Source: JAEUIV01 sp033763795
Lineage (GTDB): Bacteria; Planctomycetota; Phycisphaerae; Phycisphaerales; UBA1924
Reading direction: 5' to 3'
Assembly: GCA_033763795.1 (NCBI GenBank)
Contig: JANRJV010000063.1
Coordinates: 5,031 to 69,030 of the forward strand
Length of the DNA: 64,000 bases
The notes beneath the pieces were generated by a model. It searched no databases and was not told the DNA's origin. It worked only from the letters and a program-made list of their open reading frames with translations. Shown here in pieces: positions 34,785 through 45,165 of the stretch (the first letter of the stretch is position 1; every line of letters starts with the position of its first letter). Both the position numbers and the translations under genes were made by a program.

Positions 34785-36869
34785 GTGGAGCGGTCAATCA
34801 CACGTGGGCGGGCCGCACGCGGCGAAGCATGGAGCGCTCGCTCGCTCACGTGCTGCATCGCGTGCTGGGTCGCGGGGCCGGCGATCGCACAGACGGAACT
34901 GCCGCCTATCCCGGCCATCCCCGCCATCCCGCAGACGACCACAACCACGGCTCAGCCCGTGACACCCGCCAACACCGCCGCCGTCATCCAGGGCATCACG
35001 GGCCAGCAGGACAAATCCGGCGGCGGCGGCGGCAAGGACGACGAGGTCGAGCTCCCCTCCTTCTCCGAGGTCCGCGTCTCGGAGTTCCTCACCGTCGACC
35101 TGATCGCCCAGAACGAGGACATCCGCACGGTCCTCCAGAAGCTCGCCGTCCAGTCGCGCCGCAACATCGTCCCCTCGCTGAACGTCCGCAACCGCGTCAC
35201 GTGCACGGTCTACGGCGCCGCGTTCTACGACGCGCTCGACGCCCTGCTCACCGCCAACGGGCTGGGCTACCTCGAGAAGGGCGACTTCATCTACGTCTAC
35301 ACGGCCCTCGAGCTGGCCGCGATCAAGAACGAGGAGCGGCGCCGCGAGTCGCGCCGCATCAACCTCGACTACCTGAGGCCCGACGACGCCAAGCGCTTCG
35401 CCGACTCGATCCGCTCGGAGAAGGGCGTCATCGAGGTCACGACCGACGAGAGCGGCGGGAGCGGAGGAGGCGGCGGGGGCGGCGGCAACCAGAACGCCGA
35501 CGCGGCCGCCGGCGTCTACACCCCGGACAAGGACGAGTTCTCCGTCTACGCCGCCCTGATCGTCCACGACTACCCCGAGAACATCGCCGAGATCGAGGAG
35601 CTCATCAAGACCCTCGACACAAAGCCCGCCCAGGTCCTCCTCGAGTCGACCATCATGTCGGCCTCGCTCGAAGAGGCCAACGGCTTCGGCGTCGACTTCG
35701 CCGTCCTCAAGGAAGTCCAGTTCACCGACTTCTTCAACTTCCCCGACAGCTTCAACCCCATCGACTTCAAGGGCGATATCGACGGCCCGCCCCAGGCAAG
35801 CGACCCCGTCACCAGGGACCAGCGCGACTTCGTCGCCTCGACCCCGGGGAACACGGGGCTCGGACGCGCCACCATCCGCGGCGGCTACGTGCAGGACGAC
35901 ATAGGCGTCTTCATCCGCGCCCTCGACGAGGTCTCCGACGTCACGCTCCTCTCCAACCCCAAGGTCCTCACGCTCAACCGCCAGCGCGCCCGCGTCCTCG
36001 TCGGCACGCGCGTTGGGTACCTCGAGACCAGCGTCGTCGAGAACCAGGTCCTCCAGACCGTCAAGTTCATCGACACGGGCATCGAGCTCGACATCCGCCC
36101 CTTCGTCCTGCGCGACAACGTCATCCGCCTCGAGCTGGCCCCCAAGGTCTCGGACGTCGACTTCCGCACCGTCACCGGCGCGGGCGGCCAGTCGCAGCAG
36201 ATCCCCGACGAGAACCTCCAGACCGTCAACACCAACGTCCAGGTCCCCGCGGGCTACACCGCCGTGCTGGGGGGCCTCTTCCGCGAGGACATCCAGCGGG
36301 ACCGCTCGCAGGTACCGGTCGTGGGCGACATCCCGATCCTGGGCGCCGCCTTCCAGGGCCGCGACGACATCACGCAGCGCAGCGAGATCATCTTCATGAT
36401 CAAGCCCACGATCATGCAGGACAACATCCTGATCACGCAGGGTGACCGCGCCAATGAATGGGGCAGGGCGCTGCTCGTGGGCTCGCGCGAGGGCCTCCTG
36501 CCCTGGAGCCGCGAGCGCCAGAGCGCCCGGCTGAACCTCGACGCCGAGCGTCAGGCCGCCGAGGGCGACATCAACGCGGCCCTCTGGTCCGTCCGCCGAT
36601 CGCTGTCGCTCAACCCGATCCAGCCCGACGCCGTCCGCATCCGGGAGAAGCTCGTCAGCTCCCCCACCGTCTGGCCCAGCCGCAGCTTCCTCGATCAGAT
36701 CATCGCGGGCGAGGCCGGAGAGAACGTCTCCGTCCGTCAGCCCCCGGCCGCGGCCCCCGCCCCCGCCGCGCCCCCGGCGCTCGCCCCGCCGCCTCCCGTT
36801 TTCGACGAGCCCGAGGCGGAGCTCGAGCCCCCCTCCGACCCCGAGCCCGAATCGGTCGATCAGCCCTGA
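34785..36869 (+). CDS. Tad pilus outer-membrane secretin (CpaC/RcpA-like)
   Basis: 694 residues. A signal peptide ends near AGPAIAQ (about residue 36). N-domains follow (VSEFLTVDLIAQNEDIRTVLQKLAVQSRRNIVPS, a secretin/TonB-type N0 fold). After a Gly-rich linker comes the secretin core: VLLESTIMSASLEEANGFG, LDEVSDVTLLSNPKVLTLNRQ, VPAGYTAVLGGLFRE, VPVVGDIPILGAAFQ. The tail is Pro/Ala-rich and acidic. It forms the outer-membrane channel for the pilus. The GTG at 34785 begins the signal peptide. It is divergent from the second cpaF and 7 bases upstream of a TPR lipoprotein gene. Confidence 0.88.
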   Translation: MERSITRGRAARGEAWSARSLTCCIACWVAGPAIAQTELPPIPAIPAIPQTTTTTAQPVTPANTAAVIQGITGQQDKSGGGGGKDDEVELPSFSEVRVSEFLTVDLIAQNEDIRTVLQKLAVQSRRNIVPSLNVRNRVTCTVYGAAFYDALDALLTANGLGYLEKGDFIYVYTALELAAIKNEERRRESRRINLDYLRPDDAKRFADSIRSEKGVIEVTTDESGGSGGGGGGGGNQNADAAAGVYTPDKDEFSVYAALIVHDYPENIAEIEELIKTLDTKPAQVLLESTIMSASLEEANGFGVDFAVLKEVQFTDFFNFPDSFNPIDFKGDIDGPPQASDPVTRDQRDFVASTPGNTGLGRATIRGGYVQDDIGVFIRALDEVSDVTLLSNPKVLTLNRQRARVLVGTRVGYLETSVVENQVLQTVKFIDTGIELDIRPFVLRDNVIRLELAPKVSDVDFRTVTGAGGQSQQIPDENLQTVNTNVQVPAGYTAVLGGLFREDIQRDRSQVPVVGDIPILGAAFQGRDDITQRSEIIFMIKPTIMQDNILITQGDRANEWGRALLVGSREGLLPWSRERQSARLNLDAERQAAEGDINAALWSVRRSLSLNPIQPDAVRIREKLVSSPTVWPSRSFLDQIIAGEAGENVSVRQPPAAAPAPAAPPALAPPPPVFDEPEAELEPPSDPEPESVDQP

Positions 36870-36876
36870 GCGCCCC

Positions 36877-38013
36877 ATGATCCCGCTCGCCACGCTCATC
36901 CGTCGCGTCCCGGCCCTCGCGCTCGTCTGGGCGGGCGTGCTCGCCGGCTGCGGCCACGGCACCTACACCACCAAGGCCATCGGCGAAGCCGAGCAGCGCA
37001 TGAAGGAGATCAAGTCCGCCACGGAGTGGGACCTCGCGCAGCAGCGCTTCGAAGCGGGCGACCTGGAGTCCGCCATCCAGAGCGTCGACCGCTCCATCGC
37101 GCTCAACCCGGACGTCGCCAAGTCACACCTGCTCCGCGGCCGAATCCTGCACGAGATGGGCCGGCCCGAGGATGCGCTCGCCGCGCTCGAGACCGGCCGC
37201 AAGCTCGACGAGAAGAACGCCGACTTCCTGTACTACCGCGGCGTCATCCTCGAGAGCGTGGGCCAGGAGGAGAGGGCCCTCGAGGCCTACACCGCCGCCG
37301 CCGCCCTCGCGCCCGACGAGATCCGTCACACGCTCGCCGCCGCCGAGGTCCTCGTCCAGCAGGAACGCATCTCCGAGGCCCGCGCCCTGCTCGGCGCCCA
37401 GCTCGAGAAGTTCGAGTTCAGCCCGGGCGTCCACCAGCTGCTCGGGCACATCTGCATGCTCGAGAACGACCCCTCCGCCGCCGCCGAGCACTTCCGCCAG
37501 GCGTCGGTGCTGGGCGTCGAGAGCCCCGCGATCCTCGAGGACCTGGCGCGGGCCGAGATCGCCGCCTCACGCTTCGCGGACGCCGACGCGACCCTCGCCA
37601 GGCTCACCCGGCTCAAGGGCTACGAGACGCGCCGCGACCTCCAGCACATGCGGGCCCGCTGCCTCATCGAGCTGCGCCGGCCCGTCGAGGCCCGGCAGAT
37701 CCTCACGGGCCTGACCAAAGGCGCCGAGGGCGCCTCCGACGTCGAGGCTTGGGCGCGCCTGGCCGACATCGCCGTCATGATCGGGGACGACCGCCAGCTC
37801 CGCGCCGCCGCCCAGCGCCTCATCGCCGTCGCCCCGGACCGCTACGAGGGCTATCTCGCCCTGGCCGTCTGGCAACGCAAGTCGGGCGACCTCGCCGCAG
37901 CCCTCCGCAGCGCCGAGCGCGCCGCCGAGCTCGCCCCGAGCGAGCGAGCGCCGCTCCAGCTCAAGGACCTGCTGACCCGTCAGCTTCGCGGCGGGCAGGC
38001 CGCGGGCATCTGA
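36877..38013 (+). CDS. TPR lipoprotein of the Tad locus (TadD-like)
   Basis: 378 residues. A signal peptide with lipobox LAGC (Cys near residue 25) is followed by repeated tetratricopeptide motifs covering most of the protein (for example FEAGDLESAIQSVDRSIALNPDVAKSHLLRG). TadD is the TPR lipoprotein pilotin of Tad systems and usually neighbours the secretin, as here. Identification rests on domain type and position, since TPR proteins diverge quickly. Confidence 0.8.
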   Translation: MIPLATLIRRVPALALVWAGVLAGCGHGTYTTKAIGEAEQRMKEIKSATEWDLAQQRFEAGDLESAIQSVDRSIALNPDVAKSHLLRGRILHEMGRPEDALAALETGRKLDEKNADFLYYRGVILESVGQEERALEAYTAAAALAPDEIRHTLAAAEVLVQQERISEARALLGAQLEKFEFSPGVHQLLGHICMLENDPSAAAEHFRQASVLGVESPAILEDLARAEIAASRFADADATLARLTRLKGYETRRDLQHMRARCLIELRRPVEARQILTGLTKGAEGASDVEAWARLADIAVMIGDDRQLRAAAQRLIAVAPDRYEGYLALAVWQRKSGDLAAALRSAERAAELAPSERAPLQLKDLLTRQLRGGQAAGI

Positions 38014-38155
38014 CCCGTCCAAAAACCTCCATCCGCCCTCCGCGCCCGGTCGATATGTGACTTCTGGGCGGTCCGGGCTTGTTTCGACCCTGTCCATAAC
38101 GTACTGGTTACATGGCCGAACTTTCGCCGACCCCGCACTCGTGAGAGGGGCTCTC

Positions 38156-40891
38156 ATGTCGACCGATCGCAGAGTGATCACCGTCCAGCCCCCCTCACAC
38201 CACGAGGCGGAAACCACCCCGGCCCTCTCGCGCCCCTCCGCGGCCGCAGAGGCAATCAGCCGGCTGCTGGGCGAAGAACGCCCCGAACGCATCGGGCCCT
38301 ACCGCATCCTCCAGACCCTGGGCCAGGGCGGCATGGGCCTCGTCTACCTCGCCCAGCGCGACGACACCACATACGCGCAGCGCGTGGCCCTCAAGGTCAT
38401 CCGCCGCGGCATGGACACCGACGACATCCTCCGCCGGTTCGAGCTCGAGCGCAAGCTCCTCTCCGCCCTCAATCACCCCAACATCGCACGCCTCGTCGAC
38501 GGCGGCCAGACCGAGGACGGCCGGCCCTACTTCGCCCTCGAATACATCGAGGGCATGCCCATCGAGAAGTACTGCGACACCCACCAGCTTGGCCTGCGCG
38601 AGCGCCTGGCGCTCTTCCAGAAGGTCTGCTCCGCCGTCCACTACGCCCACCAGAACCTGATCGTTCACCGCGACCTCAAGCCCGGCAACGTCCTCGTCAC
38701 CAGCAAGGGCGAGCCCAAGCTCCTCGACTTCGGCATCGCCAAGCTCCTCAACCCCGCGCTCTTCGAGGTCGAAGCCGTCACGGGCCCCGCCGTCCGCCTC
38801 ATGACCCCCGAGTACGCGAGCCCCGAGCAGGTCCGCGGCGACGCCATCACCACCGCCAGCGACATCTACTCGCTGGGCGTCATGCTCTACGAGCTGCTCA
38901 CGGGCCGCCGACCCTACAAGTTCAAGACCCGCCTGCAGCACGAGATTATGCGCATCGTCTGCGAGCAGTCGCCCGAGAAGCCCAGCACCGTCATCAGCCG
39001 CATCGACGAGGAGCCCGTGGGCGAGGGCAAGACGCGCCGCGTGGACCCCGAGTCCGTCGCCGTCACGCGCGGCGCCGACATCGACAAGCTCCGCCGCCGC
39101 CTTCGGGGCGACATCGACGACATCGTCCTCAAGGCCCTCGAGAAGACGCCCACACGCCGCTACACCTCCGCCGAGCAGCTCTCGGAGGACATCTCCAGAC
39201 ACCTGGCGGGCGAGCCCGTCATCGCGCGCCCGCCCAGCCTGGGCTACCGCGTGGGCAAGTTCGTCAGCCGCAACAAGGGCCCCGTCGCCGCCGCCGCGAG
39301 CATCAGCGTGGCGCTCATCCTGGGCGTCGCCGGCACGTCGATCCAGTGGCGCCGCGCCGAGGCCGCCCGCGGCGAAGCGGTCATCCTCGCCGCCGCCGAG
39401 CGCCGCGAGCGCCAGCGCGCCGACGAGAACGCCGACGCCGAGCGCCTGCAGCGCGCCGCCGCCGAGGAGGCCAAGGAGAAGACCGACGCCGCCTACGCGG
39501 ACATGTGGAAGCTGGCCGTGCAGTTCATCGATCAGATCCACCCCGCCATCGTCAAGCTGCCCGGCGCCGTCGCCGCCCGCGACGTCCTCGTGACCACCGC
39601 CGCCGACTATCTCACCAAGCTCGAGCCCCTGTCTCTCAACGATCCCGACCGCCGCCTCGAGCTCAGCGGCCTCTACGAGCGCCTCGGCACGCTCCACTCC
39701 GACGCCCGCAGCGGAAACAAGGGCGACGTCACCCGCGCCCTCGAGTTCCAGCGCACGGGCCTCAAGATGCGCCAGGCGCTCGCCGACGCCGAGCCCGCCA
39801 ACCAGCTCTACAAGCTCGCCCTCGCCAGCAGCCACATCCGCATCGCCGACATGCTCCGCAAGCAGCGCGACCTCACCGCCGCGGGCGAGAGCTACACCCA
39901 GGCCCGCACCATCCTGGAGACGCTCGACGGCGACAAGCCCGAGAACTCGGGCGCACGCCTGCGACTGGCCGCCACGCTCGCCGCGCTCGCCGACCTCGAA
40001 GTTGCGAACGGCCGCCTCGCCGCGGCCCGCCCCATGCTCGAAAAGGCCGATCAGCTCCGCGCCGCCCTCGTCGCTCTCGACGCGTCGCAGCAGGCCCGCC
40101 GCAACCGCAGCGTCGGGCTCATCGATCTCGCGAGCCTCAGCTCCGAGCTGGGCGATCACGCCGCCGCCGAGGCCGGCTTCAAGGACGCCCTCGCCATCCG
40201 CCGCCAGCTCCTCTCTGAAGCCCCCGAAGAGTCCCGCACGCGCCGCGACCTCTCCGTCGCTCTCACCTACGGCTCGCAGATCGCGCGCCACGCGGGCGAC
40301 CCGGCCCTCGCACTCCAGCGCGCCACCGAAGCCCGCGACCTGATGCAGAAGCTCACCGCTCAGGAGAAGGACAGCCCGGACGACCGCAGCCTCCAGTCGC
40401 TCGCCCGCGCCGCCCTGGCAATGGGCGAGGCGCTGCTGGCGGCGCAGAACCCGCCCGCCGACACCCTCGACTCCGCGGGCCGCGTCTTCGCCTCCGCCGG
40501 CGAGCTCCTGGCCACCATCTCCGCCGCCGCCCCCGACGACGCGGGCAAGGCCATCAGCACCGTCCGCGCGCACATCGGCGCGGGCCGCGTGCAGCTCGCC
40601 CGCGGCGCCGCCGCGGAAGCCGTCGAGTCCTTCGACCGCGCGGCAAAGGCCGCCGCCCGCGTCCTGGACGAAGCCCCGGGCGACCTCATCACGCTCCGCC
40701 TCTCGGCTCTCGCCGCGCGACTGCTGGGAGACGCGCACGCCGCGCTCAACGCGGCCGACCCCGCGCGGCAGGCCTACGAACGCGCCCTGACCGCCGCCCG
40801 CGCCGTCGCCGCCACCGAGCTCCCCCCCGCCGAGCCCGAAGCCGCCCCGGGCGCCATCACCGCCGCGCTGAACGCGCTGCCCAGGCCCTGA
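38156..40891 (+). CDS. Ser/Thr protein kinase with TPR-like C-terminal region
   Basis: 911 residues. The kinase domain spans about 46-385 (LGQGGMGLVYLA, VALKVIRRG, HRDLKPGN, DFGIAK, SPEQ). An insert in the C-lobe contains RRVDPESVAVTRGADIDKLRRRLRGDIDDIVLKALEK, typical of large planctomycete kinases. A membrane helix lies near residues 373-395, then a coiled-coil rich in Arg and Glu, then about 430 residues of TPR-like helices. The ATG at 38156 has GAGAGGGG about 6 bases upstream; an in-frame start at 38057 lacks this. The target is unknown. Confidence 0.88.
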   Translation: MSTDRRVITVQPPSHHEAETTPALSRPSAAAEAISRLLGEERPERIGPYRILQTLGQGGMGLVYLAQRDDTTYAQRVALKVIRRGMDTDDILRRFELERKLLSALNHPNIARLVDGGQTEDGRPYFALEYIEGMPIEKYCDTHQLGLRERLALFQKVCSAVHYAHQNLIVHRDLKPGNVLVTSKGEPKLLDFGIAKLLNPALFEVEAVTGPAVRLMTPEYASPEQVRGDAITTASDIYSLGVMLYELLTGRRPYKFKTRLQHEIMRIVCEQSPEKPSTVISRIDEEPVGEGKTRRVDPESVAVTRGADIDKLRRRLRGDIDDIVLKALEKTPTRRYTSAEQLSEDISRHLAGEPVIARPPSLGYRVGKFVSRNKGPVAAAASISVALILGVAGTSIQWRRAEAARGEAVILAAAERRERQRADENADAERLQRAAAEEAKEKTDAAYADMWKLAVQFIDQIHPAIVKLPGAVAARDVLVTTAADYLTKLEPLSLNDPDRRLELSGLYERLGTLHSDARSGNKGDVTRALEFQRTGLKMRQALADAEPANQLYKLALASSHIRIADMLRKQRDLTAAGESYTQARTILETLDGDKPENSGARLRLAATLAALADLEVANGRLAAARPMLEKADQLRAALVALDASQQARRNRSVGLIDLASLSSELGDHAAAEAGFKDALAIRRQLLSEAPEESRTRRDLSVALTYGSQIARHAGDPALALQRATEARDLMQKLTAQEKDSPDDRSLQSLARAALAMGEALLAAQNPPADTLDSAGRVFASAGELLATISAAAPDDAGKAISTVRAHIGAGRVQLARGAAAEAVESFDRAAKAAARVLDEAPGDLITLRLSALAARLLGDAHAALNAADPARQAYERALTAARAVAATELPPAEPEAAPGAITAALNALPRP

Positions 40892-40904
40892 TCCCCGCGC
40901 CGCT

Positions 40905-42662
40905 CTACAGCACCGCCAGCATCACCATCACCTGCGCACACACCACGCGCAGGATCATCGCAAGCGGGTACACCGTCGCGTACGCCACCGCCGGCGCGTC
41001 CGAATCCGCCTGACTCGTCGCGAACGCCAGCGATGGCGGGTCCGTCATGCTCCCGGCGAGCAGGCCGCTCACCGTCAGATAAGGGATCCGCAGCACCGCG
41101 ATCGCGATCCCGCCCACCACCATCGGCGGCAGCAGCGTCACCACCGCGCCCAGCAACAGCCACAGCGGGCCGTCGCCCTGCGCCAGCGATTGCACGAACC
41201 GGTCGCCCGACGAGAGCCCGACGCTCGCCAGAAACAGCACGATCCCCACGTCCTTCAGCACCAGGTTCGCCGAGCGCGGCACGTACCACACCAGCGGACC
41301 GATGCGCTGCAGCCGCGAGAGCACCATCGCCGTCAGCAGAGGCCCGCCCGCAAGCCCCAGCTTCAGACCCGCCGGCAGCCCCGGCGCCGCCAGCGGGATG
41401 CTCCCCACGATCACGCCCAGCACGATCCCGATGAAGATCGGCGCCAGCTCCGTGTGCTCCAGCCGCCGCGGCGAGTCCCCCGCCTCGCGCACCGCCTGCT
41501 GGATGCTCGACTCCGTCCCCACAACGAGCACCTGATCGCCCAGCCCCAGCGTCACGGGCGCCGCGCCCGACATCTCGACCCCCGCGCGCCGCACGCGCGT
41601 CACGCGCACGCCGAACCGCGCGCCCCATCCCAGCTGCTCCACCGTCCGGCCCACAACATGCCGCCGGCTGATCGTCAGCCACCGGAACAGCACGTCGCCA
41701 CCCGCCTCCATCGGATCCTCGACCGACACCTCCCCCACCACCACCCGCAGCTGCTCCAGCGCCGCCGGCTCGCCGACCGCCAGCAGCACGTCCCCCAGCC
41801 GCAGCGGCGTCGACGCGCCGGGCACACTCACGTCCGCCCCGCGCACCAGCCGGCTCACGACGACCCCCGAGCCGCGCAGCCCCGGCAGGTGCGACAGCCC
41901 GAGCCCGTCCAGGTTCGGATTCGTCACCCGCAGCGACATCCGCCTGAGCGTGGGCTGCGTCGCCTCCGCCTCGGCCCGCAGCCGCGCCGCCTCCGCCTGC
42001 GGATCGCACGCGAACGCCCGCCGCAGCACCACCATCGTCAGCAGCACCCCCGCCACGCCGAACGGGTACGTCACCGCGTACGCCAGCCACGGGATCTTCG
42101 TCACCTCGCCGCCGGCGTGCTCCGCGGGCGGCGTCGCGGCCGCTTCACCGTGCGCTCCCGCCGCGTCCGCGCCCGGCACCGCCGTCCCGGCCTGCTCGGC
42201 CGCCAGTCGCTCGCGCAGCACCTGCCCGGCCGCGGCCAGTGCGGGCGTGTTCGTCGTCGACCCGCAGAACATCCCCGCCGTCGCGGGCCCGCCGAGCCCC
42301 GCCAGCGCACCCAACCCGACCGCCAGCACACCCCCCGACAGCACGATCGCCGCGGCCAGCGCGTTCAGCCGCGCGCCGCCCCGCTTGAAGCTGTTGAAGA
42401 ACCCGGGCCCCACCGTCAGCCCGACCGCATACACGAACAGGATGAGCCCGAACTCGCGCGCAAACTCCAGCACCGGGGGCGACGCCTTGACGCCGAAATG
42501 CCCCAGGATCAGCCCCGCGAACAGCACGCCCGCGACACCAAGCTGCAGCCGCCGCACCCGCGCCGACCCCAGCGCCAGCCCCAGCGAGATCGTCACCGCC
42601 AGCGCGAGCACGCCGCCCGCCGCCGTCGTCCCCTCGGTCATCGACTGCCACAGCCCGCTCAC
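40905..42662 (-). CDS. AspT/YbjL-type membrane transporter with two TrkA-C domains
   Basis: This 585-residue transporter of the aspartate:alanine exchanger (AAE) family has two halves of about five membrane helices, each with a pore-like motif (GSTTNTPALAAAG in the first, GSMTDPPSLAFA in the second). They are separated by two cytoplasmic TrkA-C-like regulatory domains (PNLDGLGLSHLPGLRGSGVVVSRLVRG... and the following SGAAPVTLGLGDQVLVVG). An acidic Ala-rich loop after the first half is an insertion. The substrate cannot be deduced; relatives exchange amino or dicarboxylic acids. The GTG start has GGAGG upstream. Confidence 0.85.
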   Translation of the reverse strand: MSGLWQSMTEGTTAAGGVLALAVTISLGLALGSARVRRLQLGVAGVLFAGLILGHFGVKASPPVLEFAREFGLILFVYAVGLTVGPGFFNSFKRGGARLNALAAAIVLSGGVLAVGLGALAGLGGPATAGMFCGSTTNTPALAAAGQVLRERLAAEQAGTAVPGADAAGAHGEAAATPPAEHAGGEVTKIPWLAYAVTYPFGVAGVLLTMVVLRRAFACDPQAEAARLRAEAEATQPTLRRMSLRVTNPNLDGLGLSHLPGLRGSGVVVSRLVRGADVSVPGASTPLRLGDVLLAVGEPAALEQLRVVVGEVSVEDPMEAGGDVLFRWLTISRRHVVGRTVEQLGWGARFGVRVTRVRRAGVEMSGAAPVTLGLGDQVLVVGTESSIQQAVREAGDSPRRLEHTELAPIFIGIVLGVIVGSIPLAAPGLPAGLKLGLAGGPLLTAMVLSRLQRIGPLVWYVPRSANLVLKDVGIVLFLASVGLSSGDRFVQSLAQGDGPLWLLLGAVVTLLPPMVVGGIAIAVLRIPYLTVSGLLAGSMTDPPSLAFATSQADSDAPAVAYATVYPLAMILRVVCAQVMVMLAVL

Positions 42663-42714
42663 GCCGCCTCCGACGAAGTCCCGCCCGTCCGTCCACCGCT
42701 CGCGGCGCGAGAAA

Positions 42715-42787
<73 letters not shown>

Positions 42788-42797
42788 ACGGACGTCC

Positions 42798-42826
42798 AGT
42801 GTATCCGCGGCCCGGAACGCCCAACA
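42798..42826 (-). promoter_or_regulatory. Promoter of the tRNA gene
   Basis: On the minus strand, TGTTGG (42826-42821), a 17-bp spacer and -10 TACACT (42803-42798), ending 10 bases before the mature tRNA 5' end. Confidence 0.4.
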
Positions 42827-42861
42827 TTTTCGCGCCGCCCGCCGCCCGCGACCCGCCGGGC

Positions 42862-45054
42862 TCACTTCACGAACAGCATCTCGCGATAGCCCGGCAGCGG
42901 CCACAGGTCCTCCGCCACGCGACGCTCCAGCTCGTCGCCCGCCTCGCGCAGATCCATCATCCGGGGGAGGACATCGTCGCGCAGGTACGCCGCGTGCTTC
43001 GACTCGTCCTTGTGCCCGTCGTGCCCCAGCGCCTTCTCGAGCGCCTGGAGCGCGTCGCGGAACCGGGCCGCCAGCTCGACGAAGCTCTCCAGCTCCTCGC
43101 GCACGGGCTCCGCGTCCACGTCCGCCCCCTGCGTCGCCGCGACCGTCTGGGCGAGCTCGGCCTGATGCCGCAGCGCCGCGGGCAGGATCTGCGTCCGCGC
43201 CATGCTCAGCATCGTCCGCGCCTCGATGGACACGATCTTGATGTACTGCTCAACGTAGATGTGGAACCGCGACTCGAGCTCGACCTTGCTCAGCACGCCG
43301 TACTTCTTGAACAGGTCGACGGCCTTCTTGCTCTTGAGCGCCTGCAGCGCGGAGACGGTGTCCCGCGCGTTGGGCAGCCCGCGGCGTTCCGCCTCGTGGT
43401 GCCACGCCGAGTCGTACCCGTCCCCGTTGAACAGGACGCGCTTGTGCTCCTTCACGATCCGCTGCAGCAGCTTGGCGACCGTCGTCTTGAGCTTCTCCTC
43501 GCTGGGCTGCTTGCCCAGCGTCTTCTCCAGCTCCGTCGCGATCGCGTCCAGGCTCTCCGCAACGATCGTGTTCAGAACGACGTTGGGCCACGCGATCGAC
43601 TGGCTGCTGCCCACCGCGCGGAACTCGAACTTGTTGCCCGTGAACGCGAAGGGGCTCGTGCGGTTGCGGTCGCCCGTGTGCCGCGGGAGCTGGGGCAGCG
43701 TCCGCGCGCCCAGGTCCAGCTTGCCGCCCTTGAGCGTGCTCCGCGGGCTGCCCTTCTCGAGCTGATCGATGATGTCCTGCAGCATGTCGCCCAGGAAGAT
43801 CGAGATGATCGCCGGCGGCGCCTCGTTCGCGCCCAGGCGGTGGTCGTTCCCCGCGTGCGCCACGCTCGCGCGGAGGATGTCCGCGTGCATGTCCACCGCG
43901 CGGATCACCGCGCACAGGAACACCAGGAACTGCATGTTCGTGTGCGTCTCGTCGCGCGGGTCCAGCAGGTTCACACCCGTGTCCGTCGCGATCGACCAGT
44001 TGTTGTGCTTGCCCGAGCCGTTCACGCCCGCGAAGGGCTTCTCGTGCAGCAGGCACTGCAGCCCGAACTTCGGCGCCACCTTCCGCAGCACCTGCATCAC
44101 GAGCTGCTGGTGGTCCGCCGCCACGTTCGCCGTCTCGAACACCGGCGCGATCTCGTACTGCGCGGGCGCCACCTCGTTGTGCCGCGTCTTGATCGGCACG
44201 CCCAGCGCGTACAGCTCGGCCTCGCACGCCGCCATGTAGCTCAGCACACGCTCGGGCACCGAGCCGAAGTAGTGATCCTCGAGCTGCTGGTCCTTGGGCG
44301 GCTTGCTCCCGAACAGCGTCCGGCTGCACAGCAGCAGGTCGGGCCGCGACACGTAGTACCGCCGGTCGATCAGGAAGTACTCCTGCTCCGCCCCGCACGT
44401 CGTGAACACCCGCGACACGCCCTTGTCCGTCCCGAAGAACCGCAGCACCCGCATCGCCTGCTCGCTCACCGCGTCCATCGACCGCAGCAGCGGCGTCTTC
44501 TTGTCCAGCGCCTCGCCCGTGTAGCTCACGAACGCCGTCGGGATGCACAGCGTCACGCTGTTGGTCCCGCGCGACAGGAACACCGGGCTCGTCGGGTCCC
44601 ACGCCGTGTACCCGCGCGCCTCGAACGTCGCGCGCACCCCGCCCGAGGGGAAGCTCGACGCGTCGGGCTCGCCCTGCACCAGCTGGTTCCCCGAGAACTC
44701 CGTGATCACCCCGCCCCGCCCGTCAGGCGCGATGAAGCTGTCGTGCTTCTCCGCCGTCTGGCCCGTCAGCGGCTGGAACCAGTGCGTGTAGTGCGTCGCC
44801 CCGTTCTCGATCGCCCAGTCCTTCATCGCATTGGCGACCGTGTCCGCCACCGACGGGTCCAGCGGCTCGCCCAGCGTGATCGTCCGCTGCACGCTCTTGA
44901 ACACGTCCTTGGGCAGACGCTCACGCATCACCCGCTCGCTGAACACGTCCCGCCCGTACAGCGACTGGATCGCGTCCGTCCGCACGCCCTCCTCGTGCGC
45001 AAACCCGTTCTCGTGCCATTCAGCAATCGCCCGCAGCGTGTCGGTCCGGTTCAT
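42862..45054 (-). CDS. glnN: Glutamine synthetase type III
   Basis: This 730-residue enzyme joins ammonia and glutamate with ATP. The length and motifs are those of GS type III (GlnN): FVSYTGEALDKKTPLLRSMDA, GAEQEYFLIDRRYY, RHNEVAPAQYEIAPVFE and FAGVNGSGKHNNWS. It is unrelated in length to GlnA (about 470). There is no adjacent PII or amt gene. The short upstream region contains an inverted repeat overlapping the divergent regulator promoter, which may also influence glnN. Confidence 0.95.
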   Translation of the reverse strand: MNRTDTLRAIAEWHENGFAHEEGVRTDAIQSLYGRDVFSERVMRERLPKDVFKSVQRTITLGEPLDPSVADTVANAMKDWAIENGATHYTHWFQPLTGQTAEKHDSFIAPDGRGGVITEFSGNQLVQGEPDASSFPSGGVRATFEARGYTAWDPTSPVFLSRGTNSVTLCIPTAFVSYTGEALDKKTPLLRSMDAVSEQAMRVLRFFGTDKGVSRVFTTCGAEQEYFLIDRRYYVSRPDLLLCSRTLFGSKPPKDQQLEDHYFGSVPERVLSYMAACEAELYALGVPIKTRHNEVAPAQYEIAPVFETANVAADHQQLVMQVLRKVAPKFGLQCLLHEKPFAGVNGSGKHNNWSIATDTGVNLLDPRDETHTNMQFLVFLCAVIRAVDMHADILRASVAHAGNDHRLGANEAPPAIISIFLGDMLQDIIDQLEKGSPRSTLKGGKLDLGARTLPQLPRHTGDRNRTSPFAFTGNKFEFRAVGSSQSIAWPNVVLNTIVAESLDAIATELEKTLGKQPSEEKLKTTVAKLLQRIVKEHKRVLFNGDGYDSAWHHEAERRGLPNARDTVSALQALKSKKAVDLFKKYGVLSKVELESRFHIYVEQYIKIVSIEARTMLSMARTQILPAALRHQAELAQTVAATQGADVDAEPVREELESFVELAARFRDALQALEKALGHDGHKDESKHAAYLRDDVLPRMMDLREAGDELERRVAEDLWPLPGYREMLFVK

Positions 45055-45165
45055 CGCAGATCAGCTCCCGCGTGTCGTCTCTCGCGCCCCCCGCGCTCCG
45101 CGGCCCACGGCCGCCGTACGCGAGAAGACCCCGCAAGCATACACCGCAAACGCCCCTGTCGCCTC

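Noticed and set aside
34794..36962. A minus-strand open frame of 722 codons opposite the secretin
   Set aside because: Asp/Gly/Val-rich antisense translation; the plus frame has a clear secretin core and signal peptide.
38195..40738. A minus-strand open frame of 847 codons opposite the TPR-type kinase
   Set aside because: Antisense shadow rich in Gly, Val and Ala without domains.
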